Source of the DNA: Kudoa neothunni
Lineage: Eukaryota > Cnidaria
Assembly (NCBI GenBank): GCA_964304625.1
Contig: OZ199840.1
Location: 4,526,001 to 4,590,000 of the forward strand
DNA length: 64,000 bases
Direction of reading: 5' to 3'
The translations under genes were made by a program, and so were the position numbers. Positions 35,220 through 46,528 of this stretch are shown here, in pieces. The notes under the pieces were generated by a model. It was not told the origin of the DNA. It worked only from the letters and a program-made list of their open reading frames with translations, and ran no database searches. The stretch's first letter is position 1; each line of letters starts with the position of its first letter.

Positions 35220-38066
35220 CAGTGATTCCCAACCAGGGTTCGGTGAGATAGTGCCGAGGGTTCGACGGACGAGGAAAATTTAGATTTTCCGCTCTGCGCA
35301 CCCTATGGGCGCAATTTAAGTAGCATCGTGTTTCCTCGAAAAAAAGACCCGGTCTTATATTAATTCCATGTTAGAAATTGCTATTAGGTCTTATATTTAA
35401 TACATCATGAAAATTAGCACTAGGTCTTATTTTTGAGTAAACACGATACCGCGGGAAACTACCTATTTCGGTTAGATACAAAGATTTCCCTTAAAATAAA
35501 AATGTATTTAGATAAATACACCTTTTTCACTATATTTCATAATATCCTTAATCAAAGTGACCGTATATGATTATTTATCGCCCCTCCTCTATAAAGAATA
35601 TACTATGTGCACTAAGTTTGCTGCGGTGTCATCTTTAAGTCCAATCAGATCGATCAGCTGCGACTTGTTGTCTTTGAGTTATATTGTTAATTATTATAAA
35701 TAAGCTGAAGTAGACGAGAAAGTAGTCAGACAACTATGTTGAATATGGTTTCACCTTAATAACTCTTGCCGATGGAAGTCAGCGTCCCCAGTGTATGATC
35801 TGTAATGCTGTGCTAAATAATTCTAGCCTCGCTCCTGCAAAACTGCGTGAACGTTTTATGAAGCTTCATGTAAATGGCCAATATAAGAATGCAACAATTT
35901 TAGATTTTAGAGCTAAAAGGACCAAATTCGATCAACAGAAATCATTGTCTGATCTGAGCTTTGTGTCAACTGATAAACCAATTTTTCAACCATCCTACGA
36001 AATATCATATTTGCTTGGAAAACTAAAAAACACTCGTAGGATGGGCGAATCATTAGTTAGGCCAGCTGCGATGAAAATGGCAAATATCTTTATGGGTAAA
36101 TAGGTAAGGCTGCCGAAACTAAATTTCCCCAAGTTTCTCTCTCCAATAATACTGTGCGATGCAGAGTTATAGATATGAGAAATGATATACTGTCGCAAAT
36201 ACTGGAACATCTGATTTCGAGCCCACTAAAATTTAGCCTCCAACTTGACGAAACTACGGATATTGTTGATATATGCCAACTTTCTGTATTTGTGAATTAT
36301 TTCTACCAAAATTCCATGAAAGAAGAAATCTTATTCTGTAAACTACTCAAGAAGACGAGAAGAGCATCTGATATAAAAAAATGATGAATAACTTTTTCCA
36401 AGAACATCAACTTACATGGGATATGGTGTTTGCTATTTGTACTGATTGTATCTCTGCCATGCTTGGAAAAAACTCTAGTTTTGGATCTTTAATGAAAGCT
36501 GATGCTCCGCATATAATTACAACACATTGTATTCTTTATAGATCTGCGTTGACCATGAAAACCTTTCATCCGAAACTCAAATTTGTATTGAATATTGTTT
36601 TTGAATGTGTGAATTATGTGCGAAAAAGTGCATTAAATCATAGGACTTTTAGGGATTTGTGCAATGAGTTGGGCTCGGATTTTGAAACGCTTTTATACCA
36701 TTCGAATGTTCGATGGTTGTCTAAAGGAAAAGTGTTAAATCGCGTTTTGGCGTTACGCAAAGAACTTGTCATATTTTTAAGGGGACGGAAGCATCAACAT
36801 GCCCACCTTTTTTCCGATGCTAAATATGTTATTACATTGGCGTATATGGCTGATATCTTTAATACCCTGAACCAACTCAATCTTCAAATGCAAGGAGGCG
36901 GAATAAATATAATCGAAGCTGAAGAAGAGATTCTAGGGTTTCTTAAAAAATTAGTTCTAAGGATACGTAGGGTACAAAATAGGAACTTTGCTAATTTTCC
37001 TTTTCTGGATGATTGCATAAGTAATTTTGAAGATATCGATGGGTTTGCATATGTTTCTTTACTCGATAACGTGAAAGACTCAATTGTTTTACATTTGAGT
37101 GAGCTAAAAACATCCCTTGAAGGATATTTTCCAAAAGACATATCCTATCCAACATGGGTAAGACAACCATTTCTGTTTTCAGTATCATCAGCTGATGTAA
37201 ATGATATATATTTGGATGGATTGATTATTTTACAACAAAACAAACTGCAACAACAATTATTCAGTACTTCAACATTATCCAATTTTTGGTGTAATCAAAC
37301 ATCTAATTACCCATTGATTGCAAATACTGCCCTTAACCTAATCATTCCATTTGTATCAACATATCTATGTGAACAACCATTCTTGGCTTCATTGGATATT
37401 AAAACAAAAAAACTAAACAGACTTGAATGTGGTGATGACATGAGAATAGCGTTAACCAAAGTTGAACCTAGGATTTCAAAAATAATTAATGAAAAACAGA
37501 AGAAAAGTTCACATTAGTTTTATTAAAAAATGGTAAATAATTGTAAGTCTAATAAAAAAATATAGACATTAATCTTTTCTGAACTTTCGTTTAACCAAAC
37601 TTCGGCAAGAAATTTTTAATACAAAAAATCACGACACTTGGTGAACGACTTGCAATAGTATAAATATCTATCTCAATATTGATTCATGAATTAATCTTTG
37701 TCATAATTTAAATTTTAGGTATGGACAACAATTCTGTCCATCTGGAATAAAACTACTGTTAAATCAAATTTTTTATTCTGCGATAAATATTTTAAAACTT
37801 ATCATTTTGAATCGGTTCAGAGATTATTTTTTTAAATAAACGTAATTTTGAATTAATCTTTAATACACGCTTGCTTGTATACATGTAAGAAATTCGTCTC
37901 ATCACCTATAAACAATACATTTTTGAAACATTAGATAATTATAGCACATAGAAATGTATTTATTACTTTTAAATTAGAAGGTCTGATGACTTTATAAGAT
38001 GGCGGAAAAAACATGCTATCATAACAGGGAGGGGTTCGATGAGGTATTAAAGATAGGAAACCACTG
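35220..38066 (+). mobile_element. hAT transposon with both ends (copy B)
   Basis: The left end CAGTGATTCCCAACC at 35220 pairs with AGGAAACCACTG ending at 38066; both subterminal regions also share TCGAACCC in inverted orientation. The 2.85-kb element encloses a transposase relic on the same strand. Flanking octamers (TAATCTAA and ATATAGAT) are not an evident target duplication, so the insertion is old or the right end is not exact. Confidence 0.75.
35557..37517 (+). pseudogene. ZBED/ZMYM6-like hAT transposase, copy B
   Basis: Open segments 35795-36103, about 36104-36384 and 36381-37517 (378 codons) give, in order, the BED remnant, the first catalytic Asp region (FSLQLDETTDIV), the second (FAICTDCISAMLGKNSSF), the insertion domain and the C-terminal hATC dimerisation domain (STYLCEQPFLASL ... 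RISKIINEK). Typical members have CTDGA.AMTG and HC.IHR.AL; here Gly and His are replaced (TDCISAM, HCILYRSAL), and one BED-finger His appears lost. An 8-bp TAGGTAAG insertion at about 36101 and a missing A at 36376-36382 break frame in both copies, so the element is dead independently of sequencing error. Confidence 0.88.
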
Positions 38067-39291
38067 ATATAGATCATTTCGTTTAAGTTTTAAAAAGTTA
38101 ATTTTAAACGTACCATAGTGTTTATTTTACTTTCAGATTATTGAAAAGTAATTTAGTGATTGAATTAATTCAAATAACGAAGGTTATATTAGGTTATGGA
38201 GCCAAACATTAATATGAAATTCATCTGTTGATGTTTAACATGATTAGTCATATTTATATGGTAAGGTTTAGGGATTACTGCGAACAACAAGGAGAAGATC
38301 GATGTTTTAGGAGCTCTAATGAAGAAATTTTAAACGCTCAGTAGTGTTTATTCATTTTTGAAAATATTAAATAAGGTTCATGCGTCAAATTATTTAAGAT
38401 AGATTAATTATAATACAATTTGAGACTAAACCACGGTAACTGTATACGAATTTAGTGCGGCACCGACATACAATCGGAACAAAGTCGTTTCCTACAATTT
38501 GTCCTACTAATTGATTTCTCCTTCAAAATTTTTTCATATTTCTTTTTATCATAAAAAATAACATTAAATTATTAAAATTCAGATCCAAAAATAACTTTAA
38601 AATCCTAAGCCGAGTATATTCGGATTCACGCGTAATTTCCATTTTATTTAGAAAAAGTTTAAAATTCTTTTACTTTTTGTGTTGAACATAGTTATTTACA
38701 TTTATTACTCCAAAATTGGTTTATAATGGATAACAGAGACCTATCAGATAACTCATTGGTTGCCACGTTTGTATATTAATGCGTTACATAATTAAAATAA
38801 ATTAAAGCAAATTCATGTGATATTTTTGTTTACTTTCTTTAAACGTACATTTTTGTGGACGTAATGTATAAAACGTAACAATCAATGGTCAAGAAACCTA
38901 AGTAGACCATATATTCATACACCAAAGTTTGGTATTTCAGTAGATTATAAATATATGGCGTAATATTACACTTTATAATCAAAACCTAATTAATAAATGT
39001 TTATTTTTAGATTTTACTCCTTTTTTATATTATTTAAATAAACCAAACTTTATTTGTGTAATCTCTGTACTATTTATCCAAATACTCTTAATTTACTTGA
39101 ACTTAAAATGACCTTTGCCGGATTTTTGCGCTAGTTTATAATATAATTATATTAATGAATAATATATGCATATAGCAAATAAAACTTATTGATTCACCTC
39201 TAATCTTATTTATGCGTTAAAAAGATTTGTTCTATTCATACGCCAATGATTATTATTCGTTCCGATTTTTTCTAATATTCGATGAAACAAA
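38067..39291. other. AT-rich spacer before the Kunitz gene
   Basis: No gene or repeat recognised. Confidence 0.5.
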
Positions 39292-40752
39292 ATGAGTAGT
39301 TTATTCAGAAAAATAATACTAATTCTATCCATATCTTATTGTTTAACTGGTAAAGACCATATTCGAGAAATCATTATATTTATTCACTAGATCCAATACT
39401 ACCGTCTTATGAAAGAGATGAAGGAGACTGGCCTATTGGTGGGGATAAAAATATGAACAATGTTATTGACCGTTGGTTTATTGACATCAATGACGCCAAA
39501 TGTAAACCTCTGGAATACCGAGGAATTAAAGGCAACTATAACAATTTTGCGTCAAAAGGACTTTGCGAAATGCACGGTATGTCATTTAAATTAGGTTTAT
39601 TAAGACAATCTCGTTAAGGTAAATTGACTCAAAGGGAAAAACTCCAAGGATGCAAAAAACCAATGCATCCAGGTCATTGCGTTAAAAATAAGGATATTTC
39701 TGTTCAGTACTACTTTGATCAGACAACGGCTAAATGCGAACAATTAAACTATAATGGCTGTGGTGGAAGTTTTAATAGATATGCAAATGAAGAAGAATGT
39801 TATTTATATTGCTTCAGTGAGATATTACAATGTTTCACATTCGAATAACATTGTCGATTAGATAAAAAGAATGGAGGGCTAACGGACGCTGATAATTCTA
39901 AAATAGAATCACTCAGTGGTAAAAAAATATATTTGTCACCAAATACCTTGGACTGTACACTAAGACCAGACGTTAAAGACAAAGATCCAAACACTGCAAT
40001 TATAGCCGATGTCGATAATAATAAATGTGCTTATGCTGCGGTCTCCATAGATTCAAATACTAGAGGAATATTTCGCACGTTTTCTGAATGCGTCAAAAAA
40101 TGTTATCGTATAATTATTATTAAATGAAAGAATTTTTATTTCTTTAGCGAATCTAAGTACTGCTAGTAATGCTGAAGTTGAAATTGCGAAAAACGAGAAA
40201 GTTTCTGCTTGTGGGGGTGAGCCTTACCGACGTGCTATAACTAAAGAAGGAGATCAAGAAGAGACAATTTTCAGATATTATTATAGCTCTAAAGATGATA
40301 CTTGTAAACGCATGGAAACTGGCCCGATTCCAGAGGGTGAGTCTGTTTTTGATAGATCAAAGAATAGTTTCCCCACTATGGAAATGTGTCACAGTTATTG
40401 TGGTGCAGGTATGAACTTATTTACTTTGCTACAATATTAAATTCAGACAAAATAAGGCTAACAATTTTGTTGGTTTAAAATAAAAATTAAATTAATTTAG
40501 GAGGTTACAAAAAAGAAATAAAGGTCGAGGAAACATGTACATTAGGAAAACTGGGGGTTTGGGCCAGTGGACCTTTTAAAGCCAAGAGATACTTTTATAT
40601 TAAAGATGAGAAAAAATGCAAAGCATTTTTTTTACAAAGGATATGAGGGAAATTCGAACAATTTTAGAACAAGTGAACAATGCAAAGCCATATGCGGAGA
40701 AATTTATAAGGAAGATGGTGACGTTGAGGTTGATGATAATGCAGATAACTAA
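39292..40752 (+). CDS. Secreted five-module Kunitz-type protein, 6 exons, one homopolymer frameshift
   Basis: Exons 39292-39349, 39391-39576, 39619-39816, 39862-40107, 40148-40408 and 40501-40752. Exon 1 encodes a signal peptide (MSSLFRKIILILSISYC). Each later exon holds one Kunitz-like module, and all five introns are phase 1. Only exon 3 is canonical: Cys residues in Kunitz spacing with YYFDQTTAKCEQLNYNGCGG and NRYANEEECYLYC. Exons 2, 4, 5 and 6 keep some of the core (RWFIDINDAKC; GYEGNSNNFRTSEQC) but lack one or more of the six cysteines. Kunitz domains usually inhibit serine proteases or act as binding scaffolds; with four degenerate modules inhibition can be expected from one at most. 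In exon 6 a run of eight T (40626-40633) is one base too long for the module's frame, by sequencing error or a real break. Confidence 0.85.
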
Positions 40753-41386
40753 AATCCATATCAAAATAAAAGCTGATTTAGTTTTAGAAGAATTAGTAAT
40801 CATATTTCCTCGAAAACACAGAGATTTTATAATTGTTTTGGATAATACTAAAATATTTTTTCGGGCGATTTTAAGTATATTTAAAAACTTGAGCTTAATC
40901 AGCTCTTATTATCAAGAATATAAATTAAAATTATATAAAATTTTAGTATTTATATTTATTAGGGTTAATTTGAAAATATGATAGGTGTTCATTGAGAAAG
41001 GGATTAGTTGATATTTTTTACCTGATACCTGCGCATGTCTCGTTTTGATAAAGATTTATAAGACCTGGAACAATTTGTTATCAATGTTTTGTTATTTATC
41101 AAGAAATTCTAAAAGATATTTATCATAAAATTCTTCTTTTTAACTATATTTATGGTTATATTCCGATTTTAATTCAAAAGGATTTTAGTATAAAAAACCT
41201 AAGGGCGAACAAGTATAAATATATAACTTAAAAATTTTTTATACCATGATATAAAACTGGTAGGTGTTAAAATTTTTTCTTTTATTATCTGATGAATTTT
41301 GGAGAATATAATAAAGATCAGACATATCGAATCAGCCTGTGACACGTAATAGATTATTCATTTATCATCTCATTTCTCATTACAGT
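40753..41386. other. AT-rich spacer; upstream exon of the lectin-like gene not found
   Basis: The next recognised exon starts in phase 1, so an earlier exon with a start codon and the first cysteines of the domain is expected here or further upstream. I could not identify it. Confidence 0.4.
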
Positions 41387-44300
41387 GAATGAAGAATATT
41401 ACGTAACCCACGCGGAAGCGAGGAAAAAGTGCCAAATAATCAACATTGTTGGCTATTTGGCACCTAGCGACGCGCCCACGTCTATTATAAAAAACAAGTG
41501 TTTATTAATAACTAGCGGGAACTGCCAATCGTTGCTTGGTGAAGATTTCGCATGGATACGTTTCTTAATAATATTCAAGAAATATATTGAAGTTTCAAAT
41601 TGACCTTAGATGCAAAATAACTAAAAAATTTTAAGCATTATACTTCAACTATTTGGATTATGAAATTTGAATTATGATCATTTATTTGAAGGAGTGTTCC
41701 AATCCCAGCGTTTATTTAAAAATTTTGTGGGTCGGCACCAACGCTAAACAATTTAAGGTCAGCTTCGTATTTTTTTCATTCCCGAATTTTTTTAAATCCC
41801 GTTAGAACGTTATCTAAAACGTTACTTTTTGGCCCGGAGAATTTTTAAAAGTCGAATTCTAGCCTGGATTGGAAACCGTGTGCACCGCCAAGTTTTTAAG
41901 AGATAAAAAAATTGAAAAAGTAATAGAGATAGAAGAAAATAGACGTAAATCAATTTTTATTGCTCCAATTATTATCCCTTGGCCGGTAAGAGCTTAACGC
42001 ACTTTTTCCCAAACAGTTAAAAATCGCTTCTATGTCAACATAAATAATTTATATAATTAGAAGAAGTAAGATTACAACCATCTGCATTTAATTTAATCAC
42101 TATAAGTTCAACATAGCGGATGATTTCAATGAAATCTACGGACAAGGCGCTTGTATTATAAAGTTTCAATCTATCTAATTATGGAATTCCATGCCAAATC
42201 GCTGTTAATGATGCAAACGTATAATTATTCTCACATTTAAAACCATTAATAGAATTTTTAAAACATACTTATCAAATCAAATACGTTAAAACTCCGCAAA
42301 TAGGGGGTGTATTTGCACCAACGCCTAAATTTACACACTAAATTTATATACAAAGTTAGATTCCTGCAGATAATCAACATTTGATGAAGCATATAAGGAG
42401 GAACATTAATTTCAACAAACCATCAGCAGGTTATAAGTCGGTGTTAATCCTGTTGTTGTAACTGGGTAATCCGTTTAACAAACTTTGAATCGACAAAATC
42501 ACTATTTTCTAAACACTTTTTGGGGCATTTGGTAGTGTAAAAATGATTTAAAGATTTTTTGAAACATTGTGATTTTTACAAAATTTCATAAATGTCTTTA
42601 TAAGGAAAAAAATTTTGACGCACATGCGTACTTTCTGACGCACACACACGGACACTTCAGCTTGATGTGTATAGGAGATGGTAGATACAGTTGTGCAGGG
42701 ATACTACGCACTTTTTTGGGACATAGACTCAAGTGCGCAATAACCCCGCATTCCTTATATCCATGCTTAGCGCGTGCACATACAGGGAAAAATTGGGTGG
42801 GTGCGCGACCACTTTTTCTGTTTTTTTATTTATTCTCTCTTTGCATTAATAATAACTTTAATAGAGAGGTGCGAAAAATTCTCGTAATAATTTTTTTATT
42901 TTTCACAGAATACTTTGAAAAAATAAAATCTTAATTTTAGTCCAATGGGGAAGTGGAAGGTCTTTCATTATTGCGAATTATTAATAAGAGTCTTTTTTCT
43001 GACATCGAGTATATCGCAACAATTTTTATTCTCTTTTTGGATTTTTTAGAACCGCTTAAGTTCTCCTCCATTTTAAATTCTTAACCATACATTAAATTTC
43101 ACATAGGGATATAACTTTAAATGATATTTTACCTTTTCTTTTCTAATAAAATAATCCGGTCTCATCCAAATAAAAAATATCTTTTGGATCATAATTTTCG
43201 ATCAACTTTAACAGTTGATCGCTCCAAGAGGAAACTATTTCAAGATCAACACTCTTGGATTCACCTATGAATATGTTATTTTCGATCCAACTCTTGAAGA
43301 AAAACCTAGAAACCAATCTCCACCAACCACAGAAACTGTTCTTTTAATTTCATATGAATAATTATAGGTTTTTTTAATTATATCGTTCTGAGAGAGTACG
43401 ATATTATGTGATCTTATCAGCTCAATCCACTCATTAAACTAAGAATCTACAGTGTTGAAATTATCTTTTCTTAAGGTTCCCTTCTATGTTCTAGACGTCC
43501 AGTGTTACAATCTTTCGGAATACTGTTCTTTTTTAACAGTATGAAGTTTAAGAAGGATATTGATTTTAATTCAAATTTCTCAACATTTTTGGCTGTTGAA
43601 CAGCTGAATTTTTTAATTTCATCATAATATTTTATTATTTTAATCATCTGAATATCGATACTTTATAGGATTTCTTAACTGCGTACTAACCATGTTGGAT
43701 TTAATTCGGTGATTTTTAATGCGCAGTAAGCATGCAGCCAAGTTTTCTCTGATTCTAGGCTATATTTTTAATAATAATTTTGCTTGATTAAAAATTTTCA
43801 AGTGTTTATTACAATAAATAACAACAATGGATACTTTTATTGGGAAATATTGCCATTATATCATAAAGTGTGTATTACCCCTGCTACGCAGCATCCCTGC
43901 ACTACTGTATATATAGTAGATATTTTTGTCAACACAATGTTTTCTATTGCCTTTTTTCACGTAAAAATAATTATTCGTAAGGTAAAGATCAATAAACATC
44001 ATATATGGCCCGTTCTTTTATCTGTTTCAAAGTATATTATTGTTTAAATTTAATCTCAAAATGATCGTTGCTCTTATCAACTCGTTTTCTAACCCCACTA
44101 GGGGGTGTCAGTAACCACATTAGGTAACCTCTGTTTCAAAAGATTATTATTCGAAATATTTTATAATAGAATCATGATAATTATATCGTAAACTTTATTT
44201 TTATAAATCTTTATTAGTCAAAACTAGCATTCATTTTCCCCTAATAATTTGATTTAAGATACCAAATATGATTCAATTAAATTGGTTAAAATCGAATTTT

Positions 44301-45460
44301 TTCCATAAGTAAAAATTATACATTTTATTATAATTTTGAGTTAAATAATTTGAATTCATTTTTTTAGTTTATATTTGATGATCCTGTACTGCAGATATAA
44401 GGTCCTACTGAAACATGATCAAGAATTAAATAGTAAAAAACAACAACAGAATAATCTATTTTTCATGATTTAATTTAGAGTAAATATTCTACAATACAAT
44501 AAAAAATTGGAAAATCAAATGTTTGATTATTTTGTTAGAACTACGTTATCTATATTTTAGTTAGAATAAAACATTATGAAATGTCCTAGATAATATAAGA
44601 CCAAGTTATTTGAGAGTTGTTATTAAATTGTAAAACCCTGTTAAAATGTTTTTATAAAAGTATGATTGGACTATTTAAATCATTATAAGTACCTAATTGA
44701 CAAGATATAGTAAACAAATCTCATCGAAAAGACAACTCAATGTCTTATGAGACAATTTTCTAATTACTCCCATCAATATTATCTATAAAACATTTATTAA
44801 CCGCAGAAATCTAAAATATGCATCAGATTAATTCTAATTAAATGAAAAAAAGAAATTATATAAATTTTTTCATAATAAAATTATTTTTGATCAAAAATCC
44901 CAATAGATCTAAATATCTAAATGAAAATTAAAATATTTAATTATATTTTTTACTAAAATAAATCTAGTAAGTAACCAATTTCACGCACTTTAAAACCATG
45001 TTTAGTTAGAATATTGATTAGCCATTGCTTATATAATGTTTCTTATGATATTCCAATACAAATTGTTCTAAAAATAATATTAAAAAGTTTCAAAATAATG
45101 TAACTAAAAGTCATGTGATTGGCCAATCGCGCATTTCTTGGAGTACCCCTTGTTTATTATTTAGCTAAGCCAATATTTAACGCCCGAAAACTCCTATAAC
45201 TATACCTTTTTCCGAAACGTACAATATTATTATTATGAAAGTATCCAATGTAATGACCTAAAAACTGCCACTGTATCGCGTTTTAAAATATCTATTATCT
45301 CGACTCCTTATGGCGCCCTAGAGATGAAAAATAAAGTAATCAAAACCTATAAATGTTTTTAGAATCTAAAAATTGAAATTATTTCTATGCAGGACAATTT
45401 AATTCTGTCGATAAAGATGTATATGAGTGGATTGGGTGGACACAAAGCAGAAAGATTGAA
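41387..45460 (+). CDS. C-type-lectin-like domain, two exons of an incomplete gene model
   Basis: Exon 41387-41538 encodes EYYVTHAEARKKCQ ... GYLAPSDAPTSI, which fits the part of a C-type lectin domain with helix 2 and the LA-S motif. Exon 45393-45460 continues in matching phase (G|GA) with VDKDVYEWIGWTQSRKIE, the WIG core of the fold. The intron between them is 3854 nt, very long for this genome. No exon with the later part (WxDG, EPN or QPD, ending Cys) was found between 45461 and 46528, and the first exon is missing, so the gene is partial, misassembled or decayed. Sugar or calcium binding cannot be judged. It sits between two other extracellular-protein genes on the same strand. Confidence 0.5.
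41539..45392 (+). other. 3.9-kb putative intron or intergenic stretch
   Basis: Contains copy 2 of a dispersed repeat (42686-42768) and a related motif near 43885-43910 (ACGCAGCATCCCTGCACTAC). No other coding region recognised. Confidence 0.5.
42686..42768 (+). repeat. Dispersed repeat, copy 2
   Basis: Matches the reverse complement of 15555-15640: CAGTTGTGCAGGGA, CTACGCACTTTTTTGGGAC, AAGTGCGCAATAACCCCGC and ATATCCATGCTT with scattered substitutions. Confidence 0.7.
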
Positions 45461-46528
45461 GTAAGTGTCGTCACGATAATCATCAAGAGAAATCAATTAG
45501 CCAACGAAAAAAGTTTACCTTCACGTGCAATTCATTGAGGGTTTCGTTGTTTTGAAAAAAGGTCCAACATTTAAAAATAAAATTTGATTAATTAATCTGT
45601 TGATGTTACGCCTTAAACTACTTCAGAGTAGACCAATAAAGTCAGAACATTTTTAAAAGATACTCTGAAAATTTTATTTACAATTTCAACGAAACTGCCT
45701 TATTCTACCGATAACAACAAGGGGAGTATTTCATAGATCGTTGAAAAACAGGTTTTTCTGTTAATACGGTTCTCGAGTTTTAGTTATCTCTTGAAATTAT
45801 TATATAGTTAGCTGGCCTTTTTTAAATGAAACTTAATCAATATTAAATGTCAATTTATTCTGTGAGAATTGCGCACGCATTCGCGTGAAATTGGTCTCTT
45901 ATTTTATACATATACACATTTTTTTGTAGTTGAATAACAATGATTAATTCAACACTGAAAATATATAAACCCTTTATGCCAAGAAACGAAATTTATCATT
46001 TAAATTAAGATAGAAATATTTTTCTTTTAAAGGATCTAATATACTTACAAATTTATTTGAATAAAATATTTTTTAACGCAAATAAATTTAAATTACTTTA
46101 TGTAAATGAAAAATATTCTGGTAAATAAATTAGAATAATTTAGTTAAATCAAACCTTGGTATACATAACATCAATTAATGGATTTCGAGAGTATGAGCAA
46201 ACCAATATAATAACATATATTTTTAATAATTTGTAAGTTAAATTATTTGTCTTATTAGGCTAGCTTACAAAATGATAAAATGCATGGATTCAATAATTCT
46301 CAAAGTTACTATTTGAAATAAAAATAAATTCTCCAAAATGTTTCCATAGATGTTTAGTTGAGCCTTAATTTTCACGTTAAGTATAGATGTGTGTAAAATA
46401 AACCTTAATAAATTTTACTATTGATAAATAATAATTTATTGTTTACCCCCTCTATATTCATTAAAACTAATTCGTAATAATTTTATGAATATAACGATAA
46501 TTTTCGTCAGTAGATTATCTTCACAAAA
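45461..46528. other. AT-rich spacer
   Basis: No exon, repeat or RNA gene recognised. The next gene has its own signal-peptide exon at 46529. Confidence 0.5.

Larger units (their letters stand above)
30658..38054 (+). repeat. Copy B of the 7.4-kb duplicated segment (start of downstream contig)
   Basis: Begins at the first base after the N run and matches copy A (23040-30457) to 38054. It continues without a break into unique sequence that completes the right end of the hAT element. Copy B keeps RPL15 and the C-terminal transposase frame open, but has its own errors, for example near 35700 and 35733. Confidence 0.92.

Noticed and set aside
23040-38054. Recent tandem gene duplication of RPL15
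   Set aside because: Both breakpoints coincide with the N gap and the differences look like sequencing indels, so an assembly overlap is far more likely.
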